Shown one piece after another: positions 25,677 to 60,895 of a DNA stretch of 62,000 nt. The stretch lies in the NCBI RefSeq assembly GCF_037975245.1, contig NC_092579.1, positions 8,670,001 through 8,732,000 of the forward strand, read 5' to 3'. The number at the start of each line of letters is the position of its first letter. Positions within the stretch are counted from its first letter, which is position 1. Below the pieces are notes generated by a model. It did no database searches, was not told the DNA's origin, and saw nothing but the letters and a program-made list of their open reading frames with translations. The DNA comes from Apostichopus japonicus. Lineage: Eukaryota; Echinodermata; Holothuroidea; Aspidochirotida; Stichopodidae. The position numbers and the translations under genes were made by a program.

Positions 25677-26584
25677 CACGTGTTCACTCGCTCTAAAGCC
25701 GTAAGATTTGTAAACAATGTCAATCTGATGCTGTATGAGCATTGTGAGTTCGAATCCCACATCTGCCGAAAATTTTTGTTGTTGTCATTAGTTCGTTTTT
25801 ATCTTTTATTTTCTCCCAAACCAAGCATTTTTTTGTTCAGAAATCTATTTCATTTTTATTACTTCCCAAGTGCAACCTTTACTGTGAACTCAACCAAGAG
25901 CCGTTGAGACTTTTAAAGGTGGCAGCACCTGTCTCCTCATGGAATATCAAATTGGTACTGCATGGTCCAGTCAACTGCACAGAAAATTTCCTCAGAATAA
26001 AGAGAATTAGCATGATTAGGAACTGGTGAGGCGTTCTCATATTCTTGGGCAATGTGGCTGCAAAATTGTTTTGCATAAGGAGAGGGTCAGGTAGCACCTT
26101 TCTATTTTAATGGAGGCAACCGAGAAGGAATACAAAGAGGAAAAAAGACCTATTTATTATCAATTAATAATTTATTTAATTCAAATTCATTTTATATATT
26201 TTCACATATTTTAACAATCATATCCTTATTTTTAGAAAATAGCAATACTTGGAATTTTTTTTAAAGGAACTCTAGAGGCAGCCTGTTTCGAGGTAGATTT
26301 TAGTTCCGTCACTATACAACAGGTGTCACTAGTCACTACGAATTTATGAATTATGGATATGTGGACATTTATTGCATTTTACTTGAGAAATGATGTATCA
26401 ATGTTAGCTCCTCATGCCCCCAATTTAGTGTAGTAATCCTATCAATATGCCAGTAAGTAGCTGCATCTAGGGGCCCTTTAAGGGTAGTTGACCCTGGTAT
26501 ATTCTCAGTCTCAGTTTGACAATGCATTTTCTGGTTGACACTAGTTGACAATTTTTGATTTGCCAACTGTCTTACGCACCTATG

Positions 26585-27142
26585 TTATGATTTACTGTGC
26601 GTCTTACCCAAGCTCCGATTGCCTTTCACACACTGGGAAAGACTATGGGGGGCTGCCTTTCTTCTCTTAGGCAAGACACTAGATTTAAGATCTCCAGATT
26701 TCCTTTTACCGAGGCCATGCTCATACTCAGTAGACCGCTTTGTGGGCCTCCCACTAGTGAGACACTTGCGACCACCAACAGACATGTTCTTTCGCCGCGC
26801 AACTGCTGTTGGTTGCACCCCAATTCGTTTTAAACCTGACAACCGATTTCTTGTCTTATTCTTTTGCGGAAAGACACCAGAAAGACCTGCATATTTGCCA
26901 AAGGTCATGAGGGCTGACACTGTAGCCGAATCAGTCGACAACTTTTCACCATTCTTACCATTCAATGTACACAATGGTACTATAATAGTAATAATACTTT
27001 GTGTCAACTGCAAATTTCGCAAAACTACTCCCTGAACAATTCGTATGCACAAAGATACGTTAAGAAGATCACTAAGATAGGAAATTTGTGGCAAAGAATT
27101 CTTACCAGGTTTCCAAAATTTTGGAACGAACACAGATTTCAT
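26585..27142 (-). CDS. transposon-encoded basic protein, partial
   Basis: 185 codons from a Met; the N-terminal half is weakly featured, the C-terminal half is very basic (IGVQPTAVARRK, GGRKCLTSGRPTKR, LPKRRKAAPHSLSQ). Similar Arg/Lys-rich tails with an IxVQPTA motif follow SWIM-finger domains in transposon-derived proteins of invertebrates, as I remember them. That comparison is from memory. The SWIM finger itself is not visible, so this would be the 3' end of a transposase-like gene in a deleted element. Function is not established. Confidence 0.5.
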   Translation of the reverse strand: MKSVFVPKFWKPGKNSLPQISYLSDLLNVSLCIRIVQGVVLRNLQLTQSIITIIVPLCTLNGKNGEKLSTDSATVSALMTFGKYAGLSGVFPQKNKTRNRLSGLKRIGVQPTAVARRKNMSVGGRKCLTSGRPTKRSTEYEHGLGKRKSGDLKSSVLPKRRKAAPHSLSQCVKGNRSLGKTHSKS

Positions 27143-27290
27143 ATTAAAAAACTAAAAATGTAGTCGGTGTATGGCTAAAGCTAAATGAATAGCTTCGCTA
27201 GAGATTACTGCAGCATTGTTGTTGCATCAGGCTAGCACGTCAGGTTGAACTTATCGACTTTAAATATTAAGTGTTTCATGCTTTCCTTGT

Positions 27291-27388
27291 CATATTTGAT
27301 GACGTCAAAATAAACTTGGCTGTGATTGGCTATTCAATATACACAATAGTACGAACCTACCTGCATAAAAAAAAACTCGCGCCCCGTG
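27291..27388 (-). repeat. right terminal inverted repeat
   Basis: Inverted partner of 25575-25676. Confidence 0.82.
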
Positions 27389-27521
27389 AAGCATTGCATC
27401 TGTTCCGACCATTAAGATACAACATCTTCGTCACATGGAGTCCCACGAGTTTATAGAGATAACAGTCTAGATAAAACTTTATCGGGAGGGGGTCAACCGT
27501 TATTAAGTGGGAAATTGTTAT

Positions 27522-27542
27522 ATGTTATGCATATATATATAA

Positions 27543-27578
<36 letters not shown>

Positions 27579-27631
27579 TTGTATATATCATTATATATAT
27601 CATTATATATATCATTATATATATAAATAAA
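27522..27631. repeat. TA array with TATATATCAT units
   Basis: TA dinucleotides broken by repeated atatatcat units; both strands are alike. Confidence 0.93.
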
Positions 27632-29569
27632 TATTCGTCACGTTTATTGCATTAAAGTTCAGTTTATGACATGATTTGGGCTACTACCTACCGAACCAAT
27701 GCCTTAATCGAACAAAACCAGTAGGAGATCAACTGTTACTCTGAACAAAACAGTTAACGAGGGTGGAGTGAAAATATTGTAGACAACAAAGCACTTTTCA
27801 GTCTCCAGCATATTTTCTTCAGAATTAGCAATTTGGCTAACCCTGTTTTTAACAATGCCATTTTCAGCTTCTATATATGTCATACGAACACTGGATAAAA
27901 GCCTGCCTGGATGAAAAGGAACACTGTGAAGTGTTTAACTTCCTTTTGAATATAATTCGTGATGAACAAAAATGACAAGAACAATGGTAACTAACTTTTC
28001 AAAAGCTTTCCGATCACACCTGCGCTTGTGCAAGTAAAAAGAACACCGTTTTATGATGATGCCATGCGTAAAGTTTTGTAAAGATATTTTCGAATGAAGG
28101 TCAAACCCTACTCATTTGACCGAAAGGTGCTTAAAAGGTAATTCCCCATGTTGGTGTTATTGGGGCAACCTTTTAAGCATTTCGCTTATTTCCTTTATTC
28201 GTTTATTTTTTTTATATCTTTTCCCGTAAAACACACACGGCACAAAGTGAACTCTTAACCTATTATTGATTTAACGTTACGAAATTACGGTAGAAATTAG
28301 AATAGATTGCTAAGTCAAAGCTTCGACCTACGTCTTTTTTATGATTTCTTTCTTTAAGCCAAAATTTGAACTGTTCATATCGAAATGATTACTTTTGATC
28401 TCGACATTTACAAGGCAAGGTCTCAACGGTATTATATATAGACATCAGCCGAGTCCTATACTGAAACCTACTTCGTCCTCACACGTGTTCCCCTTGCGCC
28501 AGTAGTTACCCTGAGCGAGAGAGATTAAAGTTTGATGCTGGCTGTATATAACGCTTAATAAAGTTTATACTGGGAGCTTATCTTGAACAGTTTAATATGT
28601 AAACATGCACGTATAAGAAACAAATTTCATGCAATTACACTTGAAAGTATTTCACATATCACATGAGCTTGTCAGACAACAGAGAACGTTAATTAAAGGA
28701 TAAATGAATACACATGATTGAAATACTGATTTTTTGCAGACCTTATAGTGTTATCGTTCCATCCTGTATTTCTTTAGAACTCTACCTCTATATCGAGAAA
28801 TCACCATGTATTCATCTGTGGATGATCCAGCAAAAGGGCTGGATCCCTTACACTAACATACAGACCATGATTAAGACTGTGCCAATCTTACAAAGACACT
28901 AAATTGGAGTGTTGGAGAACATAAGGTTTGCATGGCATCAGCCAACCTTTTTACAATGCATCACAATTTGCATTGTACACACTCTAACACACACGCACAC
29001 ACCAGCTCCCATAGATACAAAGCATTTATCCACAGCATATAAATACAAAGCATTTATCCACAATGAGTTATTTATTTGAACACTGCTCCCTGGATAGGAA
29101 TAATATTGGCCGGCCAGAGCCTCTATGACAAGAAAGAACTTCTAACAATTTTTAGTATCCTTAAATTTGAGGTCAATATGGATGACCTTTTAGCCTAGAA
29201 TGTTATCCATCGGCATGGCATACGCGTTCTTTAAGTCGTAACAGAGTAAGCATATATACTATTTACCCCTAAAACAATTGCTTTATAATTGATGTTTGAA
29301 TAGCTTTATTTCATTTTTTCTTTAATACTCAAGGAAACTGATATTCTTCAAAGTAATGAATAATGAAATTAATGAAGAATATTTAACTGACACAGACAAA
29401 GACTACAACCAACGTAGAAATCAGTATATCTAGTTTCATGGAAGAACATTTCAGCCGCGAAGATATTATCGTGGCACTAGCTTTGTTGTACAAAATCCAA
29501 GTCGTAATCATTCCTATACGACTTCTTCATCCAAGCTACGACACAATTAGTAACAGAGTAATGATACAA
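27632..29569. other. no recognisable gene
   Basis: About 1.9 kb with only short frames. A 62-codon frame at 28714-28902 has no recognisable domain. No terminal repeats seen. Confidence 0.5.
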
Positions 29570-30105
29570 GTAGCTTGCTTGTTGCTCAGGAGGACTAACT
29601 GAATTATGGACTTTGCAAAATACTTTGCTCTACAGGAAACGATTTCACATCCTTTTACATCAAATATTTATAATGTACATCGTAATATTTACCGTAACAC
29701 TTTAGGAACCTATAGCTTTCGTAACCGTTTAATTAAAACATGGAATTCCCTTTCAGATAATATAAAGACAAATAGGTCGTTGAGTTTATTTAAGAAGTAT
29801 TTAAGAAAATTCATCATCACAACATACTAATACGATCTTTATGCTATATTTATATATATATTAAGTAATTACATGTATAGCTAAATTCTTTATGAACTAC
29901 TGTAGGACAATGTTACCCTGTTTAATTATTACTCCTTAAAGTATCTGTATCATTCTGCTCATTTAACTTGTATTATATTTTTCTTCTTTACCAGGGAGTC
30001 TTCTACTATGTTAAGCCAATCTAGAAGACTTCCTTTCACATTGTAATTTTCTTGTGAAAAATCAAATTAATAAATAAACAAACAAATAAACAAACAAACA
30101 TCCAA
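29570..30105 (+). mobile_element. 5'-truncated LINE tail, plus strand
   Basis: The frame to 29830 reads NIYRNTLGTYSFRNRLIKTW, then SLFKKYLRKFI, the last residues of a LINE ORF2. A 3' UTR follows with ccagggagtcttctactatg, shared with the LINE at 5835-10390, and ends in an A-rich tail of AAATAAACAA units. The body is missing, as is usual for aborted reverse transcription. Confidence 0.82.
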
Positions 30106-31985
30106 GCTGAAAACTGCCCGATAGAAACTATTTTCTTTAATTTAAAAGAAAAAAAATAGTATTAGAGTCAACGTCGCAACAGTAACTTTGTACACTGAAA
30201 GCTGGCATTGAAAAGCCATGAACACTTTCTCCTTTTATTTTAAGAGTATATGTAACGTTGTAAAATCCGCGCTGTTAGTCGATCCGGTCTCCACGTAAAC
30301 GTCGAATTATAAGCATTGGTATACCAAACAGATAAGAAACAACCAATATACCATGTATCAATTAATTTGTTTAACAAAAAACGGGAAACTTCTGAACGAA
30401 AATGAATGCAATGAATGTAATGATGTGACTATCTCGCTTGAGGAGTAAAAAGGGGTTGAGATTGTTAATATGAGGTAGAAAGAGGTGAAGAGGCCTTGTC
30501 CAGAAAAAAAAATAGACGTGATATGGTGAATTCAGAGGCATATTTAGGTTGAGGAAAAGGTCAATAAGTGTGCCGTGCGTTACTAGTTGCACACTCCCCG
30601 GCTGAGCGGTAACGAAGGAAAATCGACCGTCCTATTAAAAGTAACCACAATCGAGCTGATTCGGGTCGTGTCCAGTTGGGGAACATGCGGCGGTCGTCTT
30701 AAGACATCAAATTTCAGTGCTTTTTCCATCTGCAATTCACAATATATCGGACTTGATCGAGGGCAAGAGGAGACATTAATAACCTATACATCATTAACTT
30801 ACAGCAGTGCCCCTCCCCTCCCCATTGATTTTGTATTCTCTGACATCGAGAGGTAGGTCAGGGCCCTGGGACAATTATACGTCATCGGACACCGTTTTTT
30901 AAGTCCTCATTTAGCCTTCAGTATATTATGTGTAAGTGGGGAAATGGGTTAAATCCCCGGTTTCCGCCGCTGTAACTTCCCCTGAGGTTCGTCTGTATAC
31001 GCCATTCATGGACTTGGAATTTCTTGACAAACAAATTGGAGCCGCATGGTTTGTTGGTGATTTCAGAAATATGATAACATGCTAGCTGCGCATGTTAAAG
31101 ACTGCTAGAGCCATGTGGTGGACATGAAAATGTCGTCGTCATTTATTTAAACACGGTTAGACTGACTTAGAGAGTATTTTCATTCTATTAACCATGTCTT
31201 CACCAGCGTGACGTTAGTTAAGGTTAACATTTACTTAACCTCTAACAATTTTCGGTTGCTATTCTACATTCTTATCAAGCTCGTCAATATTGGGATGTTG
31301 TGTGCGATTGAAAAGATGTCGCTATTGACTTTTCCTCAGTTCTTGTTCATAATGGAAGCGACTAAACAAATGCGTATTATGCTAAGGAGACGTAGTAGCA
31401 CTGATACCACGAATGGTCATTGAATCGCGACAATCTATTTAAATGTAGTATTCATGTATAGTCGTCCACCAGTACATCCAGAGTTTATATTCCCTTTCAA
31501 AGTGACACGGGATACTCACTAGACGTAGCAATATAGTTTACAGTGTAAACGTAAGGAGACTGGAGTTGACAGTGGATCAACCTGTTTGTTAGCGTATCCA
31601 GGCTCTATCTTAGATGGTTTTTCTTGAAAGCGTCTTCCTTTAAATAGAGTATTGGGTCACGTTCAAGCTGTCCAATTAGGATTGCTCTCTTACCATGCTC
31701 TCTTAATATTTGTATGAGGCGTGTTTAACGTTAAGACTGTGTAAGGCCTATTACGTACACTATCTAGATAATAACTCAGCAGCTCCTCTGAGACAAATAT
31801 AATTTAAATCATAAACAATCATTGGATACTTTCCTACGGAGGTAATGAGCAAATTAATGATGCGCTTAAGGCCATATGATAGCAGTACCGGTACTGCTTT
31901 TGTGACTAATTGTACATTTTGAGGGATTTTGCTGCTTCTATAATATGAGTAAACTTACATTTATGATGTTTTGTCTATTTAATTA
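30106..31985. other. upstream region of the chimeric gene, nothing specific seen
   Basis: No recognisable exon. A possible acceptor (tctatttaattag, ending 31986) would make the first coding exon start with a short 5' UTR at 31987, implying a non-coding exon further upstream. I cannot place a promoter. Confidence 0.4.
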
Positions 31986-32028
31986 GGTCAAGTTCGTATC
32001 TGAATACAAGGCGTGTGACACTGTGAAG

Positions 32029-51947
<19,919 letters not shown>

Positions 51948-52761
51948 TTACAGAGAGAGATAGACGAGACTTTTTATGCCTCTTTTATATTGATTGTGTT
52001 TATACTCAGATATTATAAAAACAATGTTTATCTCTTTCAAGTTTTACACAGTGCATAACATACTTAATTCATATATCGATCGAAATATTAAATAAATTAT
52101 CAATATCCAGAAAGAACATAAACTACGAAATAAATTGATAATGCTTCCCCATTTGCATGTATTTGTAGGCCACAGCATGTTCTGGACAGGATTAATTACA
52201 AGGATAATTTTTTGCTACATATAAAAAACCAAATGGTATTAATAACCTAGACCAATAATTAAATAGAGGGCTGGTCAATTATGTGCTTGCGAATAGGGGT
52301 TGGTCAGAATGAAACAAATTCAATTTGTAAGTATAGTTTAGTATCATAATAGAAAACGCCCGAATCCCAGAACTGATGCATTGACGCAGCGAAGTGTTGC
52401 AAGCAGCTGTTTTTCGTGTCAACATAAGTAATCGTTAGTCTTACTCACAGTTATACTTCTGTATTTATACTTCTGTAATCTGTATTGATGGAATATAAGA
52501 CGTAACGTTGGCAACACACACAGCTGCAATATAACTCTAACTTACATACTGGTTCATGCGAAGATACTTTCATTTACAATAACCGAGAGTAGATTGAGGG
52601 TAGCAGAAGGTTGCATTAATTACAAATCATTAATTACAAGTCTTAATTGCCCGAATATTTAAACTTTGCCAGAATTTCAAGACGAACTACACGAGCCGCA
52701 TGAAACATGCATGCTGACGCTGGTTGCGAGTATGATTTAATTGATATTGTCATTTTGTAAG
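51948..52761. other. 3' flank of the chimeric gene
   Basis: No further EGF, fibronectin III, membrane or kinase exon found. Confidence 0.5.
52091..52096 (+). promoter_or_regulatory. possible polyadenylation signal
   Basis: AATAAA about 145 bp after the TGA. Frequent by chance in AT-rich DNA. Confidence 0.3.
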
Positions 52762-53066
52762 CAGTGGTGTACCCAAAATATTTCGCACCCGGGCGGATCC
52801 TTCGTTGCCGCCTCGTGCAGGGTATGCAGTCCTGAATAAGGGTCAAAGATGAGAGGTGTTTACCTCCTTTATGAGAAATTTGTGTTTATTTAAGGTGGCT
52901 TGGATGTAAAAAGGTGTTATCTTTGGCAAATCTTTGGGCTGATTATATGTTTAGGAATTGTCACTTTATTTCTATTACATATTTCTCTTTTTCTCGCTTT
53001 GGGCTGTGGCATGGCTCCCCCTTCTGGCACCTGGGCAGATCTCCCGCCCTGCATAGTACGCCACTG
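52762..53066. mobile_element. possible small TIR element
   Basis: Starts cagtggtgtac and ends gtacgccactg, imperfect inverted ends over 11 bp, with gcgg/cgcc-rich neighbours (cacccgggcggatc against gcacctgggcagatc). No clear target duplication. Confidence 0.4.
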
Positions 53067-53949
53067 TATTTATAAGGGTGATTCACATTCAGATATTTGA
53101 CTTTCCGTAATATATTTTTCTTAAAATTACTGATAGACCCACCTCTGTGTGGCTGCTGTTATTAATGTTAATGGAGATGGATTTTTTGTAACTACGGGGG
53201 AGATTATGGCCAAGTATATTATAGCATGGGCAGTATGGAGGGCCTTTAAACAATGCTCTTGGAAGAAATTTTATATCGGAAAAGTTAGTGTCCTGAGGCT
53301 GCCCGAATTTTCCACAAAATATTGCCGAGTTTTAAGTCTCCTGAAATTAAGGGATATAAGAAAGACTGGCATTTTGTTGTTGTCTCGCGACGTTTTGTAT
53401 TATGTGTCGAAATATTCAGGCAAGAGTCGTTGACAATTCGGGCAAGAATCGGGATCGATTTGGGAAAGAATCAGGAACATTTCTGCCCCGTTTGCCACTC
53501 GCCCCCCCCCCCCCCCCCACGCCTCGTACGCTTATCTGTATTAAGACGGTCGAACCTTCGCGAGCGCTCGCAGCTTAATGGGTGATATTGTACTCGCGTA
53601 CAATGGACAGGTGCTAATGAGCAAGGCGGCCTGACAAACGCAGATTAACTTGGTTTGCGAGATCTCGTATAACTCGAGTTGGCTATAGTGGCCTTAACTC
53701 AGTTGGTAGCGTACTAGACATGCATCCCGTTCTAGCCATACATTTCTTTGCTATTTTCTGTAGTCCAAAATTTCCCAGTCAGTTTTATGTGATACCGTTA
53801 CTTATGTAAATATTCATTACGTGCTAGAAATTGTTGTATGGTTTTTTTTTATGTAATTGATATATTTGCATTCAAACAGAATAGCTGTTTGAATGGACTA
53901 ATTTTAACATGTTAGTTTAGATTATCTTCAACAAGGTACGGTATTGGAG
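53067..53949. other. no recognisable gene
   Basis: Apart from the C run near 53503 and the tRNA-like motif, nothing identified. Confidence 0.5.
53690..53740 (+). other. tRNA-like A-box sequence
   Basis: The stretch ttaactcagttggtagcgta fits a tRNA D-arm/A-box. No matching acceptor stem or good B-box follows, so it is at most a SINE or tRNA relic. Confidence 0.3.
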
Positions 53950-54541
53950 TTTTACAGGGAATATATATAACATTATAGTTTTGGTCAGTGGAATAGAAAA
54001 GGAAGCTGGCTGTTGTGGAAAAGTTATCAAGTCATTAAATATCCGGAAAGGGTTTGAATAAATGTTAAACAATTTACATAGACTCGTTCGTTTCTTTTAT
54101 TACTTTGTACTACTGTCATTAATACATGCAAGGTTTTGTTTCTTTAAGGTCATATCTTACTTGTATCGTATTGTTTGAGAATGATAAAGCTATATAGATG
54201 CATAGCTTACTCACTGATTTCGACACTATAATATACTGAAGAAAAAAGTCTTATAGAAAAGGTGAATATTTATAACATTTGCATTCCACGCCTAACATGG
54301 ATTTTGTTTCCAAGATACGTCTTATAGCGATAAATGGTACACACAATTATGGCACACAATTATGGCACACAATTATGAAGATTTTCACATTTAATCCTCG
54401 TTGTTAAAATATTTTACGTTATTGGCAAAGAATCTCGTATTTGTTTGACGTTGACTGCAAAACAACGGTTAACTTCGATTAATGTGAAATGAAGGTTTGC
54501 ATTGGGAAAGCGTCATGAACGTGGGGTAATGTAATTATTTG
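53950..54541 (+). repeat. dispersed repeat A, copy 2
   Basis: Match to 2415-3043, same orientation. Here it is followed within 40 bp by repeat B, unlike copy 1. Confidence 0.85.
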
Positions 54542-54581
54542 AAAACTATAATTATTTGGTAATGTTATTATCCAGATAACA

Positions 54582-57685
<3,104 letters not shown>

Positions 57686-58256
57686 GAAATACAAAGAGAA
57701 ATACACCTCCATCAGCTTCGACACCGTTGAATTCTACCCCTCCATAAGAAGAAGCCTACTGCCGGAAAAAGCCTTAACTATGGCTAAGGAACACACCCAC
57801 ATCTCCAACCAAGACGTACAGATCAAAATGCCCTCCAGGAAGTCACTTTTATTCGACAACGGCACACCTTGGATGAAGAAAGGACACAACGACCTCTTTG
57901 ATGTCACCATGGGCAGCTACGATGGGACCGAGGTATGCGAGCTCGTAGGACTCTACATCCTAAACACCCTAGCAAGAGAATATGGGAAGGAATACATCGG
58001 GCTATACAGGGACGACGGTCTAGCAGCCTTCAAAAACACCAACGGAAATAAAGCAGACCGGATAAGAAAACACCTGATCAGCTTATTCAAAGAACTGGGG
58101 CTCAACATCACCATCGACTGCAACCTGAAGATCAGCAACTTCCTCGACGTAACCTTCAACCTCAACACCGGAAAGCACTACCCTTACAGGAAGCCCAACG
58201 ACCACCCAGTGTACATCCACAGGAAATCCAACTTCCCTAAATATTTGCTATTATAA
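57686..58256 (+). pseudogene. Penelope-like element: reverse transcriptase core, inverted
   Basis: From about 57696 the plus frame reads TVEFYPSI (motif A), ARKSLLF-type PSRKSLLFDNGTPWMKKG, FDVTMGSYDGTEVCELVG, IGLYRDDGLA (catalytic motif C, YRDD), LGLNITIDCNLKISNFLDVT and KPNDHPVYIH, the RT of Penelope-like elements. It stops at 58256, where SNHPP would continue. Motifs 1-3 upstream of A are missing. More GC-rich than its surroundings. It meets the inverted endonuclease part near 57686. Confidence 0.88.
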
Positions 58257-59811
58257 ATGAAAACCGTCACAAACGTTCGGAGGGGAAAAATATAAGAATA
58301 TCTGGATTTACATTTTGTTCAATTTGCCTTGTATGGGGTTAAGATCATTATAAGGATACTTGCAATAACTATCCTTTGAAAACATGATAGATCTATGGCT
58401 AGAGCAATCCAATGAGGAGGCCCGGAAGGGGAGGGGGGAGTGGGGATTAGGGTCACCCTTCCTGAAATGTTTAAAATCTCCTACCTTACACCATAATTTC
58501 ATTCAATACAAATATGTTTTGTTATATCGGTAAAAAGTTTGATATCTACCTAATTTGTCTCCCGGGCCCAATCTGCTGAGAAATCCTCTGCCGAAAATGA
58601 TTTCCCTCTAACAGTTAAAGTTTGGCACCACTCACTTTAATCGTACTCTTTCTACCCACTTTATCGTTACTTTTGTTTCATATTGTATTGCACAATCATT
58701 TCGGCTAGGTTGTATGTTCTGCTTTATCAAAATATGTTTTATATATAAGCATGGTCAACATTACCAGTATGATAAATTGCTTATAACCTCGAATGTGCTA
58801 TCGCAACTTTCATTATTACTGAAAACGTTTAAGACTTCATTCAACAGAACGGTGGTGGGGTAATGGGGGGGGGGGGGGTGTCATTCCAATTCAATAATCA
58901 ATATTCAAGTCTTGATAAAATACAGAATCTTAGAAATAGCTCATGTGGAATAAATGTCACACGATAACTTGATGAAAGACCGAGACTAATGAGTAACTTA
59001 CAAATTGAGCTAATTATTTGATATCAATACTTGTATATTTGTATATTTACAATGTTATAGTCTACTTTCGCTTTACATAATAGGCTGATATTGTTCTTCT
59101 CAATGTTAAACCGTGTGAATGAACGGACACTTAATCAAGTTAACAGAAGATAGTACTTTTCTTTTCACTTCATGTATTATAAATAACAAAGGAAAGTTCG
59201 ATCCAATAGTTGTAGCACACGATAGTTGATGATATATACTTTTGTTTTTAGCATCATCCATCATCCTTTTATTATCATCTAGTTGAATAAAATATGCCTC
59301 AATTATTCGCTCTTTCTTTTCTTTTATTAAATTTCTTTCTTATCTTTTTGTTATAAACAAAGGATTTGAAACAACTGAATAGCAACAAATTAATCGTTTT
59401 CGAAAGATCTATCGTCCACACTCGAGTTCTTACTTATTTTAAAATGATTTTTGACAAACAGTTTCTTTAGCTCTAACCTCAACAACACTGTTTCATCTAT
59501 ATACTTTAACTGAATAAAATTTCTGTTCACGTTCATTGCCCGAACAATCATGTGTGTATACTTTTTATAGCGTGGATCAGTTGTGCGAAACTTGGTAGGA
59601 GACTGAATTCCCAAATATCTTTGCGGAAATCTACAACTATATATGTTGTTCTATGTACGATATGCAAGTGCTATGGATATTAGAAGACAAAGTGAACAAG
59701 AATTTGTGTTGTTGACTCTCCCCCTTTTGTCAATAAACTGCTTTTATCTGTTAATTTGTGGAATCTATCTATATAGTTTCGTTTCACATCTTTCGTCACT
59801 TTTTAAAAGCA
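58257..59811. other. no recognisable gene; upstream of the LRR gene
   Basis: Contains a poly-G run at 58863-58879. No promoter motif placed. Confidence 0.5.
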
Positions 59812-59818
59812 ATGCAGG

Positions 59819-60614
59819 ATGAAAATTACCGGCTTGTGTTTCCAGAGGATGATGGTGATCTTTACTTTAATTTCTGGTCTCGTAGCTTCGACCATCGAAT
59901 GTAATTGCTTTGAAAACGTCATTTCTTGCGATCACAGAAATCTGACCAATTATGAAAGTTTACTAATCAACCAAAAGTGCCATTATAATAACACAAGTGA
60001 GAAGTGTTTCTTAAATTTGTCGCATAACAAAATTTCTTCATTTTCGGGGTTTCATCTCGAACCGGAAGTGCAATATTTGGACTTATCTTACAACAATATT
60101 CAACGACTTCAAACGCTCGTTAAAACAAATGGTTTCGGTCACTTAAAATCCTTGAATTTAAGTTTCAATGAGATATCCGGTGTTGTTCCAAAAGATTCCT
60201 TCCATGGGATGACTAAATTATCAAGTTTAGATCTTAGCTATAATAACATCACTTTGCTACATCCCAGATTTTTAACAGGAGTTTTGTGGCTGGAGAAATT
60301 GAATTTGACCCACAATAAACTGTCTGTATTTGAGTCAGATATTCCTACCGTTTTGAGATTTGTAAATTTAAGTTACAACTGTCTAATGGACATCAAAACA
60401 AACTTCCAACAGTTACAAACTTTAGATCTTACTTGTAACAGATTGGAAATTTATCCCGTTGAGAATCAAACGGTACAAGGAGATATTTTCATTAGTGGGA
60501 ACTATTTTGATTGTAATTTTCAAATGATATTTCAAAGAAGACAAGGGAGGGTTTCTTCATGCGGTAGAATTTGTACTAGACAGAATACCTTGACTTGTGC
60601 AAAGAATGGAAATG
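59819..60614 (+). CDS. signal peptide and leucine-rich repeats, first exon of a gene leaving the window
   Basis: ATG 59819 opens MKITGLCFQRMMVIFTLISG, a signal peptide, then an N-terminal cap with CNCF and SCDH, and about seven LRRs: LNLSHNKIS, LDLSYNNIQ, LNLSFNEIS, LDLSYNNIT, LNLTHNKLS, VNLSYNCL, LDLTCNRL. A cap with GNYFDC and four more cysteines follows. The donor gtaagt (60615) is in phase 1, as in most exons of the chimeric gene. The frame reads on to TAA only four codons later, so a spliced continuation is likely. It resembles Toll-like or LRR-Ig receptor ectodomains; the remainder is beyond 62000, so the protein class is open. A decayed copy lies at 12785-13161. Confidence 0.82.
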
Positions 60615-60849
60615 GTAAGTTGTAATAGGGCACGGTCGTTTATTCTGTATGCGGCATTCTTGGGTCCAATCTGTCTGAGAATAGAGAATACTAAACACTG
60701 ACAAGAAAGTAATAATAACTCGCACGAAACCAGAACGATAAATGCAAGAGCTTTTCAAAGTAGAGAACACGATGGCGGGTGGTTGAACTTGTATCAAGTT
60801 CATACAAATCCATGCATTGCCTTTCTGGGGACAGGGTATAATAATAGCA

Positions 60850-60895
60850 AGGGGCAGAGTTTTCCGTCATAGTTGTCCATGTAATTAAGCTAAAT
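60850..60895 (+). repeat. short dispersed repeat, copy 2
   Basis: Match to 2318-2366, about 235 bp after the LRR exon. Confidence 0.75.

Larger units (their letters stand above)
25575..27388. mobile_element. DNA transposon with ~100-bp terminal inverted repeats
   Basis: Left end 25575-25676 and right end 27291-27388 are inverted copies, sharing atgcaggtaggttcgtac, tattgtgtatattga and gacgtcatcaaatatg, at roughly 90% identity by eye. The total is about 1.8 kb. The interior has one minus-strand protein frame (26585-27142). I could not fix the exact outermost bases or a target duplication. The superfamily is unassigned. Confidence 0.78.

Noticed and set aside
25735-25775. B-box-like sequence gagttcgaatcccacatctg
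   Set aside because: Resembles a tRNA T-arm, but no anticodon or D-arm precedes it, so no tRNA gene is called.
30587-30856. 89-codon frame upstream of the chimeric gene
   Set aside because: No recognisable domain, no splice or start support, and length within chance expectation.
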